Positions 37,309 to 48,872 of a stretch of DNA of 64,000 nt are shown here, in pieces (position 1 is the first letter of the stretch; every line of letters starts with the position of its first letter). The notes under the pieces are model-generated. The model searched no databases. It saw only the letters and a program-made list of their open reading frames with translations, and was not told the DNA's origin. The DNA lies in NCBI GenBank assembly GCA_033063855.1, contig CP093829.1, positions 18,321,537-18,385,536 of the forward strand, written 5' to 3'. The stretch comes from Smittia aterrima. Taxonomy: Eukaryota; Arthropoda; Insecta; Diptera; Chironomidae. The translations under genes were made by a program, and so were the position numbers.

Positions 37309-38844
37309 TTAATGATTCTTTTCGTAAGCTTGGACTTCACCCATATTCATCAGATCAGTTTTGATAATTCCCATGCCAGCGAATTCAGCAAAGACAGCTT
37401 GTTCATCGAGCTTGTCAGCAATCGAACGTTTGTAGACGCCACTGACGAATGATTCCAAACGGTAAATCTTCATGTTTTCGCAAGATGCTAATGTTTTCTC
37501 AGAAATGTAATCGTCGTCACGTTCCATCTCGGGAAGGACCACACGCATCTTTTTACGTAAGACTGTTGTGTCTGGGAAATAATAACCGGTCTGCATTTTG
37601 AGGAAAACATCGGCCATTGACTGTGGTGGTAAAGTCGTTTCGTAGTCAAGAGGATAGACAAAACAACGACCAGCAGTTTCATCAATGATCGTAGTTTGAT
37701 TATTCTTGTAGTCATGAATGAAACGACCATGGCGTCCTTCCTTGAAGTCAGGAATTTTAATGTCAGCGTAACTGTCTTCGTCATCGTCTTTAATTTCGAG
37801 TTCTTCCTTGAACCATTTGTTGTGAATAGCATCTGAATCAAGTGCGCTAATCTCTGACTCCATGCTGCGAATCTCTTTCATTGGATCGTTGAATTCACGT
37901 TGGAACTTCTCTAACATCTGCTTCAAAATATTACGAAGGCCTTCAGCTTCCTCACTTAAATTGAAACAATTGATTACATAAAAAAATGTCAAAGTTATTA
38001 ATTAAAACAGAAACGTACTCGGTAATTTCATCGTCATCGTCGTCACTCTTAACCATTCTCAATGAGTCAGAGTATGTTGGGCCATCTCTAAATTGTGTGT
38101 TTACCCAGAAGTTCTCTTCTCGATCCACATCATCCGAGTAAGGAATGAAACAATTCAAACGTTGGACCTTCTCTCGCAAGAACTGACGATAAAAGCAAAC
38201 ACCAGCAAAGACTCCAACAAGAAGAACTAAGACTGCCATGAGGAAAACAAGCAAAGTTGTCGTTCGTGCTCGATGACGAGCCTGGACCATAGCAGCTGCC
38301 TCGGCATCGCTTGAAGCTGCTGACGCCTGTAAAATTCCATAGAATTATAAATATCCACATTATGCTAATTCAATCAGTAACGCGAGTATCAATAGAGCTT
38401 GAAAACAGCGAGATCGTTTCTTTTGATAAGTGCAAAAATACTCCGCAAATGAAAGCGAGTAATCAAGAAAGCAGAAAATGATAACGAATGTCATTTATTC
38501 GCTCCAGCAAACAAAACAGTCATAACGAGAGAAAAAAGTCGTCGCCCATTGAAATTCGTGTTATCAAAATTCGTGGAATTAAGTAACGAATTATGATGAA
38601 AATATTAATGAACAGAAAATTACACGAAGTTCGAAGATTGAATTGTTTGATGGACTTTCATAATTGATGCCATTGGGAAATAAGGAAATTTGGAAATGCA
38701 ATAACAATTGGAAATTGTTTTTGTTTTTCTTCTGCGCACAAAATTATCAAAATTCTTTTGGACATTTCTGATACTTACAGCAAGCGGAGCCGTTGGAATC
38801 GGCAGCAGCTTCTTCTTATCTGTCGATTTTGTAAGAATCGTCAT
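37309..38844 (-). CDS. ITM2: Integral membrane protein 2 (BRI family, BRICHOS domain)
   Basis: Exons 38779-38844, 38019-38326 and 37309-37954 encode 339 residues. This is a type II membrane protein: a cytosolic N-terminus of about 43 residues, one transmembrane segment at about 44-66 (TLLVFLMAVLVLLVGVFAGV), a stalk with an acidic run (SDDDDDEITDEE), and a lumenal BRICHOS domain at about 190-284 bounded by the paired cysteines in AGRCFVYPL and LASCENMK. A basic GVYKR motif at residues 297-301 sits where vertebrate ITM2B is cut by furin. The family is processed in the secretory pathway and modulates amyloid precursor handling in vertebrates; the insect role is poorly defined. The 5' end faces dock across 1.1 kb. 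The C-terminal GEVQAYEKNH is read from unspliced sequence; the alternative last exon at 36829-36881 may give the main form. Confidence 0.92.
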
Positions 38845-39954
38845 TATTTAATCAAAAATTCACTTTGAATCACTCTACAATTTTGATTTTCTGAATCGAC
38901 TTTAATTTTTCGTGTTTTTTCTTTCTTTCGCGTCTCTACAGGGGGAGGAATTTTTGCATCTTTTTTTGACTTAATTTTGTAACGGAATCGGTTTTCAACA
39001 GCATTTAAAAAAGCTGAAAGATATTGAACTGTTTCAGAACCTCACTCAGTGTTTTCAGAGCCTCTCACTCGGAGTTGTGGAAACGATTAATTAAATTTGG
39101 ATTCTGGCGAAACTAAGCCACTTCCTCATTCGAGTGAACTTTAAACTGAAAATCTAGTAAAGAAATATTATGAGGGTGATGGTGAATTAAGTGCAAAGTT
39201 AGTAAATCAGCGACAATCAGTGACAAAGTTTTCTTCTCCAGACTTTTTCTAATTTTCTTCGTTCTCTCGATTTTCGTGTCTCTAGTCAATAAATTAGTGG
39301 AAAATCAATAAAATTAACATTTCCCTGAAGATTTGTCAAGGTTTTCCAAACATTTTCATGAGATTCAGAGCCTAAAATTAGCAAGTTCGGCACTTATCGA
39401 GTTACGATGAATTTTCGTTTGTTTTCCCAGCTTTTCGCATAGCTGAACGTGTTTTCGTGCGTGCAAAACTATCTTCAGTCATTAAACTTAATGTTTTTAA
39501 ATATCCCACACGTAAATTTTATCCGCTAAAGGCCAGGCAACGTCTTAAATTTGACATTCTTCAAAAGGGGTGGAAATCCAACAACAACTACGATTATCGA
39601 TTTTTCCCTTTTCCCTCTTCCATGCACATGAAATCTCGTTTCTTTGCCTTTCGGGAAAACACACAGCAGCGGAGCATATTTCAATGACCTTTTTTCCGCC
39701 TCAACCATGCTGCATTTCCATCAAGAGAGATTTTTCTCATCAATTGTTTCTCGCTTCGCAGGTTGGCAGCAGTGTTGATAGGCGCACAATTGTGGTTTTA
39801 ATGATTTTAAATTGAAACAAAAAAAAACAACACAACCAGAAAGAAGCGCGAGTGAACAGTTGGTGTTACGGATTGATAAAATATTAAGAACGATTAGCCA
39901 TCATCAACAAAGTGTGTGCGTGAACTACTTGAGGTGGGGAGAGGCTCGACATAA
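38845..39954. other. Divergent ITM2/dock promoter region
   Basis: This 1.1-kb region lies between two start codons facing away from each other. It must hold both promoters and 5' UTRs. It is AT-rich with T and A runs; I found no unambiguous TATA box. The open frames at 39457-39815 are not supported as genes. Confidence 0.55.
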
Positions 39955-41383
39955 ATGGCAGGAACAGGAAACATGAGACAAGGTAAACTAGCTCGCTCCC
40001 TCTCTTTTGCAATCGCTCAACAAGCTCCGCGCTAATAAATCAAACTTTTATTCTCTTCTATCATTCCCTACTTGGTCACGACAGAAGACGTTGCTACATA
40101 CGTGGTCGCTAAGTACGATTACTCTGCACAAGGCGCTCAAGAGTTAGACTTGAGAAAGAACGAGCGATATTTGCTACTCGATGACAGCAAGCATTGGTGG
40201 CGCGTTCAAGACGCCCGCAGTCAGTCGGGCTATGTCCCGAGCAACTACGTTAAAAAGGAGAAAAAGTCTGTTTCCCTCTTCGACAGCTTTAAAAAGAAAG
40301 TGAAAAAGGGAACCAACCCTCGAACTCTACCTAACTCATCGCCGTCACGTACTGTCGACTCTCCGACAATGGGAAGAAAGCTTCCACCAGATCCGTCTGA
40401 AGCCATCGGAACTGCAATCGTCAAATATAACTATCAAGCACAGCAAGCAGATGAACTGCAATTGACAAAGGGCACGAGAATTTTAATTCTCGAGAAAAGC
40501 AATGACGGTGAGTTTCTAATTAAAATTTCGAAGGTTGTGCATTGATTTACTGTCTCATTGTTGTAGGATGGTGGCGTGGTCAAAGTGGATCACAAACTGG
40601 CTGGTTTCCTAGCAATTACACAACTGAAGAGAATGACGACGACGGAGTTCATACGTACGCGATGGCTGAAAGTGTTCTCGATATTGTTGTTGCACTTTAC
40701 TCTTTCAATTCAAACAACGACACGGAATTATCATTCGAGAAAGGCGATCGATTAGAAATTGTCGATAGACCTCCAGCTGACCCTGAATGGTTCAGGGCTC
40801 GTAATCAAAAAGGTCAGATTGGCCTCGTACCACGAAACTATCTGCAAGAACTTCAGGAATATCTGAACACTCCTTATCGAGGTGGACCAGACTCATTGGA
40901 TCGACGACCAGAGATGCCATCGTCAGCTACTTCGACGATGCAAAGTGTTCCTCACGGAGCAAACGGAAATGGACAGCTCGAAAGACCCGTGCTAAGTGGT
41001 AAGAGCTGGTACTATGGAGCCATAACGAGAAATCAATGTGATACCGTGCTAAACTCACACGGGCACGACGGAGATTTCCTCATCCGAGACTCAGAAACTA
41101 ATGTAAGTCGAAAAACAAAAAAAAAGGTCACGATTTGTTGATGTCATGATTTAATTATTTAAATTATTTTCAGTCAGGAGACTTCTCAGTGTCGCTGAAA
41201 GCGCCAGGCCGTAACAAACATTTTCGTGTTCACGTCGAAGGCAACATGTACTGCATCGGTCAGCGCAAGTTCCATAATCTTGATCAACTCGTAGATCATT
41301 ACCAAAGAGCTCCGATCTATACAAACAAGCAGGGAGAAAAGTTATATCTAGTGCGACCTCTGCCGAAGGCTAATGGCACTTAA
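39955..41383 (+). CDS. dock: SH2/SH3 adaptor Dreadlocks (NCK orthologue)
   Basis: Exons 39955-39982, 40085-40507, 40567-41102 and 41174-41383 encode 398 residues, near the size of NCK1 and Drosophila Dock. Order: SH3-1 (VVAKYDYSAQGAQELDL to GYVPSNYV), a basic linker, SH3-2 (AIVKYNYQAQQADELQL to GWFPSNYT), SH3-3 (VVALYSFNSNNDTELSF to GLVPRNYL), then a C-terminal SH2 domain from SWYYGAITR. Its phosphotyrosine-binding Arg is in FLIRDSETN, and HNLDQLVDHYQRAPI lies near the end. The protein links tyrosine-phosphorylated receptors to actin regulators such as PAK and WASP/SCAR, notably in axon guidance. The first exon encodes only MAGTGNMRQ plus one base. The acceptor at 40084 has a weak pyrimidine tract, so an alternative 5' exon is possible. 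No domain is truncated. Confidence 0.96.
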
Positions 41384-43271
41384 TCGCCCAACTAACGCAG
41401 TGTCCCAATCAGCAATCACTTCCGTGAGAATCAGTTTTTAAGCAGTTTGAGCAAAGTTTTTAAAAGAAAAATTAAACGTGTTGTCGTCAGGCGAATCCGG
41501 CCATTTGTTCATCATCACAGCGTTCGCTACTACAGCAGTGACGAAGACGCTGAAAAATACATCAAACAATAGTTCTAATCAAATTTAATTTCTGCTCCCA
41601 TCACAACACGCAGCCAAGTGTTATAGATAAATTAGCATAAAAACATGAAAAAATTCAAGTCGCACATTGTCGGAAGTGAATCAATGGCACTAAGTCGAAG
41701 ACGAAAATATTGACACTCGAACATTTACAGTGAGTGATAAGGAAGTGAAATAATATTCTTTCAAATGATTCACTCATCATGATGACCTTTTCCCAATGAC
41801 TTTTAATTTCATCTGAAATTACTCAAACAGTTACTCGATTGCATTCATGTCACATGAGGAAGAAAAGAGATCTGTTAAAGATAAACAAAAGTTTCAGTTA
41901 ATGAAGCTTCGTTAAGCGAAACTTGAAACTTCATTAATTGAAATAAATTAGCGGGGAGCGGTACTAGTTAGTTCATGGAGAGATTGTCAAGGTTTGGAGC
42001 GAGAGACCTTCAATCTGATCCAAGGCAATCTACCTAACGCATCACATTTTCTCCCACGCAGATCGCATCATCCTCCCTCTCTCGGTGTATATTCGCGTAA
42101 AATCATAACTTGCGAGTGCTTTGATATCGAAAGTAAGACAAATTATTTATCATAAAGTCGATTGCGCCCTTGCATTGCATAATATCCATAAAATAAATTG
42201 ATACCTTAAGACAGAAAAGGAAATTCTTACCAAAATATCTGAGAGAAGTTTAAATGTGTAATTTTGATGTGGAATTCATCCGAACTCATCCTTCTTCTTC
42301 TCACTTCTTCAAACTCATAAATCTGATTGCGGCAAATTTCCTCCGTTTGTCCTGAACGTGAAAAACCTAATTTCAAGTCGAGAAAATGTGATAAATTTAT
42401 AAGCAGAATTTTTTAAGAGAGAGAGAAAGTCAGTTGAGGGAGCGATTTGAAATATCACGGAAGGAAAAGGCCGCCGCGATTTTCCTGTCAACATTTTCAT
42501 TAAACTTTGTAGAAAGTAGAATTTAGTCACAAATTAATAATTGGAAATTCTTGAGATTTTTTTTTTCATTCGTTTGTCTTTCGTTGAACTCTTGCGAGGT
42601 TTCCGTCGCGCTGACGTGATTTTTTTTACTTAGCGATTAAGTGGAGTTGTAAAATAATTGATTGATGATATTCGAATGATAAACTTAGTGAAATTAAATT
42701 ACTTTTCGGTCTGTCGCACGACGGAAGCAGCATGAAATATTCTCTGAAAAGACGCCGCTTCTGTGCTCACGGTTCGTCTTGTAAATCTAATCTGCTTCTC
42801 TTCTAAACTTTTGTTGCTCTAGACAAAGGAAGATAAATTGATTTCAATGTTGATCGAAAGTAAGTGGATCTGAGCACTTCCAGTTTAATTATTCACAGAA
42901 CAAATTAAAATTCGGATGAAAGGAAATGATAAAGCTGTCAAAGACGATCAAAGTCTTAAAGTTTGTCTCGTGAGTCATGTAAGATGGATAATTAAGATGA
43001 AATCAACCCAACATTAATTTATACGTTTTATAAAATAAAAAAAAACGAAAACTATCGAAGAAAATTATTTGCAATGACTATTTATTGGATCAGGGGAAAT
43101 CCAATTAATTTCAAGGACGAATGAACATTTTATTTAGAATAAACAAGTTTAAATATTTCATGACAAATATAACAGACACATTTGAATGGTTTAGATCATT
43201 GGAATACTTGGAAATGACTAGCAAGTGGATAAACATTAATAAATTCGTCAGAGGTTTGCGACATTGTCTTC
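41384..43271. other. dock 3' UTR and dock/Arr1 convergent spacer
   Basis: About 1.9 kb between the dock and Arr1 stop codons, which converge. AATAAA at 42192-42197 is a candidate dock poly(A) signal and would give a roughly 0.8-kb 3' UTR. Short open frames (42315-42530, 43121-43351) look like noise; the latter overlaps the Arr1 end. No RNA gene or repeat was recognised. Confidence 0.55.
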
Positions 43272-44476
43272 TTATTCTTCCGGATCGACGTCGACGTCGA
43301 CAGTGTCTTGACGAAAGGAAGCAACTTCAGCTTGAGAGTCAGCATGGATGAGCTTAGCCTTGGTTCCTGGCTTCGGATGCATCAAAACGAATGGTAATTC
43401 AGCTGCTAATTCCCCACCGAGAGCTCCGAGGAATAATTTTACTTTCACAGCGTAGGAGACGATGATTCCAAATGCGTCGCGTTGGTCTGGAGATGCTAAT
43501 CTGTACCGAAAACAAAATTAATAAAAGTTAGAATCTGACAGTGAACAAGATCTTACAAAGTGGTCGAAGCCAAATTCGTGTCTTGATGTTTCAATTGTCC
43601 ATCGAGAGCGATTCCTCGTTTATCCTGAACCGAAGACAATGCAGGAGACAAATAAATAACTTTCTGAAGAGAACTTCCTGGTTGCAATGGACAACCTTCT
43701 CCAGTCTCCATCGAAGCGATTGTATTTCGATATTGACCGTTTTGGAACAAAACAACATCAACTCCCTGCTGCACCATCGCTTTGATCTTCTTCACAGTTT
43801 TATTCGAGTGATTTCTGATGCATAAGTTGATGGCGATTTTCTCTCCATGCTGATAGAGTTGCTTATCCAAAGTGACTTCCATTTCCAACTCACCAGGTGA
43901 GAGCATGAAATCTTTACGAACGACAGTGCAAGGTTGATTTCCTTGCTTCGATGGAGCATATTGAACCTTTCGAATTCCCAAGTTTACAGTCGAACGACGA
44001 TGAGTACGATCAGTTTCTGAATCACCAGCAAACAGTTTTACGTAATATTGAACGCCACATGGTTCACCTGTCTCGTCTTTAGCTTGTTGCAAAGTAATCG
44101 AAGCTGGAGCTGATGGAGGGATCGTAAAGTTGAAGGGGAAGGCATTGCTTCCGAGTTTTCTCATCAAACGATCTTGCACCTTTGAGATTTGTTTATCAGA
44201 TTTCTCGGGCGCTGGGTAAATTTGTTCTGACGCGAGGAAAATTTCCTTTTGGAAGTTAAGACCCATCACTTCGTCTTCTTCCCGACCATAACGAAAACTG
44301 CAAACGATTTGCCCGAAAACCTTTCTACGATCACGAATGTACTCATCGTCAATCACAACGATTCCCTCGACGGGTTCAACTGCCGATAGATGATCGACGA
44401 AATCACGTTTTCCCATGTACAAATTCACTTTTCCATTTGGGGAGCTTTTCTTAAAAACTTTGAAGTTGATGACCAT
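43272..44476 (-). CDS. Arr1: Visual arrestin, Arrestin 1 (phosrestin II type)
   Basis: Exons 43557-44476 and 43272-43500 encode 382 residues, matching the mosquito/fly Arr1 size class rather than the 400-residue Arr2. The N-domain opens MVINFKVFKKSSPNGKVNLY and contains DFVDHLSAVEPVEGIVV, FGQIVCSFRYGREEDEVMG, MRKLGSNAFPF and the polar-core RTHRRSTVNLGIRK. The C-domain includes VRKDFMLSPGELEMEVTLDK and GIALDGQLKHQDTNLAS. Exon 2 carries PDQRDAFGIIVSYAVKVKL and ALGGELAAELPFVLMHPKP and ends in the acidic DVDVDPEE tail, encoded by a small GTCGAC repeat. The protein binds photoactivated rhodopsin and ends the light response in rhabdomeres. The start is fixed by the family N-terminus, and a photoreceptor-type promoter lies directly upstream. 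Confidence 0.96.
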
Positions 44477-44589
44477 TTTGATTAATTATTTTCGTTATAT
44501 CCAATTAAGTGTTGAAGGGTCGGAAGTAATCCAATTGTCTTTGTGAGGAGAATGATTTTCCGAAATGTTTCACTTGAAGTTTCTTTTTC

Positions 44590-44625
44590 AACTGAGCGAA
44601 CTGCTAACAAGCCGTCGATTTTATA
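44590..44625 (-). promoter_or_regulatory. Arr1 core promoter: TATA box and initiator
   Basis: On the minus strand a perfect TATAAAA (44619-44625) is followed by an arthropod initiator TCAGTT (44590-44595), whose A at 44593 lies about 32 nt from the first T of the TATA box, the standard distance. This predicts a 5' UTR of 117 nt before the Arr1 ATG at 44476. A less likely upstream alternative is TATATTT near 44781-44788 with TCAGTC near 44750. Confidence 0.7.
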
Positions 44626-44686
44626 GCGATTTTTCCTTTTTCGCGGCATCGACGTCACTTGTGTTACGTTCATTCAAGTCTCTACT

Positions 44687-44697
44687 TGATCCAATTT
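44687..44697 (-). promoter_or_regulatory. Rhodopsin-core-sequence-I-like site of Arr1
   Basis: TGATCCAATTT on the plus strand is an imperfect copy of the homeodomain palindrome TAATYNRATTA (P3, the core of RCSI) that drives photoreceptor genes in flies. It is centred about 99 bp upstream of the predicted start site, the place where RCSI sits in Drosophila rhodopsin promoters. It includes a GATCC core close to the K50 homeodomain site TAATCC bound by Orthodenticle. A CRE-like GACGTCAC lies at 44651-44658. Confidence 0.55.
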
Positions 44698-44974
44698 GTT
44701 TATGAGTTTTTGTCGTGTGAATTATCAGAAGCGGAGAAGGCAACGACTGACTGACGAGCTTGAGGGCTCGATCCTGTGCTAAATATATGGCTTCACACAA
44801 TGACCCCTCCAACTGATTAGATCTCGTTAGAAGGCAATGTTTGAGTTGCAACAAGGTCGTTGAAGTTCCGGAGAGAACTGACACTGCATCATTTTTAAGA
44901 ACAATTTGTTCTTGTCGTGTCTTCTCCAAAAATTCGTTTAAATTGATTTCTTGTTATGTTCATAATTAGTCGAG

Positions 44975-44985
44975 TAATCCAATTA
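44975..44985. promoter_or_regulatory. Perfect P3 homeodomain palindrome upstream of Arr1
   Basis: TAATCCAATTA matches TAATYNRATTA at every defined position and includes TAATCC, the Orthodenticle-type site. It lies about 385 bp upstream of the predicted Arr1 start site. A third related site, TAATCCAATTG, occurs at 44527-44537 in the predicted 5' UTR. Three related sites within 460 bp suggest an eye-specific control region, on sequence grounds only. Confidence 0.5.
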
Positions 44986-46005
44986 GGGTCAAGGGTTTGC
45001 CGAAAACACGTGATCCTTTAATTATCATAGATTCTTGAAAATCAAGCGTAGGAGGAATATTTTGTGGTTTCACAACAATTTCATGAATTGCGTTGTTGAG
45101 TTCTTGGACCTAACGCTTCTGATTTATTGGCGATAATTGAAATCGATTGTGACTTCAAAGAAAGAATATTTCACAATATGTTCCGTTGGGAATTCAGAGA
45201 CGAGACATGCTTTGTGATTTTAAAAGTAAGATTTCCTTTATTTCGCAAATGCATGTCAATAGCCATGTGATACCCTTCGAAGAAACGTCATCGTGAGTCA
45301 CAAGCGAAGAGTGAAAAATCCGCTAACAACGATCAACGCTCTCGTTGAGACATCGCTTTCGATTTGATAATTAACCTATCCTCGATCATCTTACTAGAAA
45401 TGTGATAATTGAACTGATTCATGACTTCCACATAGTTATAGTTGCCGGCCAAACGATAACTTGTTGAGGCGTGAAGCGACAATTAAAAACCAAAACACTA
45501 AACTGATTCATTCAAAACTATTTCTCTTTATTTTCCACACAAATTAAAATGATTTTATTACAAAACTTAGGAAGAATAAATGTTGAATTAACGAAGGAAG
45601 AAAAGTAAACCAATATAAAAAGGAACTGTCAAAATTTTCACTTCTCCTAAAAACTTTATAAGGCAAGAAACAGCTTCACATGCAATCACACAACGATTAG
45701 AACTAAATAAAAGCTCGAATCGTTAACTTTTATAGATTTACTTGAATATTGCTTGCTTACTTTCTAACTATCATGGCAATCAACAAATATGATGCAAATC
45801 GCAGGACTTTGATAATTATTTATGTTGATCAACATTTGGCACTTTGCTTTTTGGTGATGATTTCTTTTATATAAAATACACGCAATAAATGTAATTTCAC
45901 ACAGGGAATAATTGTGATGTTTACGGGTTCATCCAGATAAATCCAGAATTCATTAACGGGGATAAAAGTTTGTTTTGAATATTATGAAATATCTAGTTTG
46001 GTCGA
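44986..46005. other. Spacer between Arr1 upstream region and CD36-like 3' end
   Basis: About 1 kb. Both flanking genes are on the minus strand, so the right half should contain the 3' UTR of the CD36-like gene and the left half the distal Arr1 promoter. No coding frame or repeat of note is seen. Confidence 0.55.
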
Positions 46006-47643
46006 CTATCTTAAAAGTTCCTCGTCTTCAGGTGTTGATCCCCATCGATAAAAGGCTGAGTAAATGCCAAAGAGGGCAAGGAATGCGGCAATACCAATGA
46101 AGACGTACATGCCGTACATGCCAAAGTCAGGAAGCATCACAGCTAGTCTCGCTTGATCAGCAAGCTCTGGAGTTAGCTCTGCTACTTGACGGAACCAGAA
46201 CATTGGCATAATTGTTTCTGGCACATTTTTAATCGATGACCAAGGATATGCCTTCATCAACATATTGATTTGTAATTGAGCTTTAATCTTGAGAGGAATT
46301 CCAGTTCGCGGATTCGCTGCGATTTGGAATTCGTGTTCTTCTTTGCTTGGATTCATTCCATTAACTGCGTTTCGATAATGCTCATGAGCGAGGTAGAAGT
46401 GAGGAAAACTAACAAAGGCTGGGGATCCAAATTTACATGACGAAGCGTTGAAAACTCCAGGAAGAAGATCAGGACACGAGTCTTCTTGAGCAGAGCAATA
46501 ACACGACATCTCAGGATATTTTACTCCGTTATCAAACACTGAGTCATCTGCAATCCATTTGTAACCTTTGATGCCGAAAGCTTCGTAGTCTGAATCATAT
46601 TTGATCGTCACTGTTCGACAAACGTCTGTCGCAAAAACAGCTAAGTCTGGCTTTTCACCATCTTTGATTGGAGGAAGAAGTTCTCCAGTTGTTCCCGAAA
46701 CTTTATCGCATTCGCCCCGGAACAAATTCACATTCTCGTGATCATTCCAAAGTTGAACTATTCCGAGTTTGTTGATATCGGTTTCTCCAGTGAACATTGT
46801 GAAATTGCCGTCGTAAGTATAGGAATCATTTCTGTCTACGAACCAACCGAACTTATCAAATGGCGGCTGAAAAATGTTGTTTCGATTAGTTTCTAATAAA
46901 AAAAAGATTGAACATAAAAACTTACCTTAACAATGTCAGGATTGTTATTTGCTCTAACGAGCGTTAAAAGCGGATCGTCATATCCATCGAACAACAGTTC
47001 TTGAACTGTTTTTGTCACAGAAATTGGAGCACGATTGTTTCCCATCATGATGCTGATAACAAACTTTGTTGCAGAGTTGAAATATCTCGCTGAATAGCCA
47101 ACGGTCTATAACAAGATCAAAAGTCAGACGATTTTGAGAAAATAAAAATTTACGATCTTACAGATGCAATAACGTTGAGATTGGTGACTGTGTCATTGAG
47201 AGTACCAATCGACATTAATTCCTCAAAATGCCAAATCCTCTTTTGATAAAATGTTATTGTACCATTGTCATGCCAAGTTAGATTGGTTCTGATATGTTTT
47301 TCACTAAAAATGATTTAAAAAGTTAAAGTAAAATGTGAAAGAGAACAAAAGAAATTTACCTGAATACATAAGGTCCCATTTCCGTGAAATTAGGTTTTGT
47401 TGAAAAATCATGAACTTCTTCTGGATTTGTCCAGTTAAAGAAGAAGATCTCAAAGTAAATTGGAATTGGCGTTGCAATCCAGTTGTCATAATTTACTGAG
47501 CCTTCCTTCAAAACAAGTTGTGGGTAGAGCATGTAACGATAAGCAATTGTCGGCCACAACAATCCAAGTATCAAAGCCACTCCGACCATCGCTGTTGTGC
47601 ATCCTACCACCCAGAACTTTTGTTTTGTATCACCGCAAGTCAT
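46006..47643 (-). CDS. CD36-family class B scavenger receptor (croquemort-like)
   Basis: Exons 47360-47643, 47162-47303, 46926-47105 and 46006-46866 encode 488 residues, typical of the CD36/SCARB family. A short cytosolic N-terminus precedes an N-terminal membrane segment (about residues 11-32, with VVGCTTAMVGVALILGLLW). The large extracellular loop has many N-glycosylation sequons (FNWTNPEE, TNLTWHDNGT, FNAS) and a cysteine cluster (MSCYCSAQEDSCPDLLPG, SSCKFGSPAF). A second membrane segment (YGMYVFIGIAAFLALFGIY) and the short tail STPEDEELLR follow. The family binds apoptotic cells, lipids or lipoproteins; some members act in lipid uptake, pheromone sensing or haemocyte clearance. It could be Croquemort, Peste, Emp or an unnamed class B receptor; I cannot separate these by eye. 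Family assignment is firm, orthology is not. Confidence 0.9.
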
Positions 47644-48872
47644 CGTGCCGGCCGATTTGACTATCCAAGGTTGAAGTTGAAACTAAAATTTTGTCTACAA
47701 AGAGAAATGTTTTATTAGTAAAACAAACAAATTCGTCAACTGCGTGTCGATGACTCGCATGAATTATCTTTGTTTTGATAAAGCGCTTGCGCTATTTAAT
47801 TGGATCACAATACATTCACTTGAACCGCAATCATGGACAGAGATTAAATGTTATGCAAATGGAAACCTTGACGAATGTTATTTATTGCGTTCTGATTTTA
47901 TTTTTCAATCATCATCTTCTCAGATTCTTAACTATCGAAAAGTCATTGTTCATTAATCTTCTGAGAAAAAATGAAGACGGTTGAAGTCTTAGACAACAGG
48001 TTTGCAAAATACTTGAATCAAATGCCGAAATCGACCTTTACCTCTCGCTGTGAGCTTTATGAGGAAAGAATAGCGTGCATAAGATATTTCGTTGAAGAAA
48101 TCTTTCGAGTAACACTTCTCACGCGAATTGGTGGAGCTCAACTGTCGCTCTCGCATTTTGTTGACTGCAGTTTAAAATTTCATCGCAAACGATCGGCTCG
48201 CGATAGGAAACGCTTCGGAAAAGTATTTGACTCTTTGTAATTGTTATCAGTGAGAAAAGAGTCAAACAGAGAGTTGAGTTGGCAGTGGCGTCTGATTCGA
48301 GTTGCCTGAACAATAAAATCTTTCAGAAAATAATTTTTTATTGAAGCAGCTTCGACTAACGAGTTTTCATCAATTTGACTTTTACAATAAACATCTAAAT
48401 CAACAGCGTTTCAATTACTCGTTCAAACATCTGCTCATTTTTCTAAATTCTCCTCGGTTGAATGATAATTAGGCGAAAAAGAACGTTGAAGAATATTTTT
48501 CGATGAGAGCGAAGTTAATATTCATCAGTTGATGTTCATCGTTTGTCTAGCGCTGTTCATTTCAATTTTTCGCGTTATGCAAATCAATTAACAAAATTGA
48601 TAACGGCAAAGGTGAAGATAAACAAGCATTGTGATTGACGGAACCGTAAAATGAAGACAAGATAAATAAGCCAGTGAGAGAATCAGCAAATATCGAAACC
48701 ACTACCCGTTAAGTTTGCACGAGTGTTGCTCTTATTTTAATTGAAAAGTATGAAACGTTCGTCATAGAACAGTTGAGCTTTGCTTTCACCTTTTGGCGCA
48801 TCGTCAAATAGTTTTCCGCAGTCGTTTCATCGAGAGACTTCATTCGCTTGAGAGCTAGCCTTCGCAACAGTG
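47644..48872. other. Divergent CD36-like/OST-alpha promoter region, with one small open frame
   Basis: 1.2 kb between two divergent start codons. An 89-codon frame at 47971-48240 (plus) begins with an AAAA-ATG context and translates to a charged, Cys-poor product starting MKTVEVLDNRFAKYL. It has no signal peptide or recognisable domain and may be chance, so I do not call it a gene. The rest should contain the two promoters. Confidence 0.45.

Noticed and set aside
44482..44929. Two minus-strand frames directly upstream of Arr1
   Set aside because: They overlap the predicted promoter, TATA box and 5' UTR of Arr1 and show no domain.
47971..48240. 89-codon frame starting MKTVEVLD in the CD36/OST-alpha divergent region
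   Set aside because: Charged composition is suggestive, but there is no family, signal peptide or splice support.
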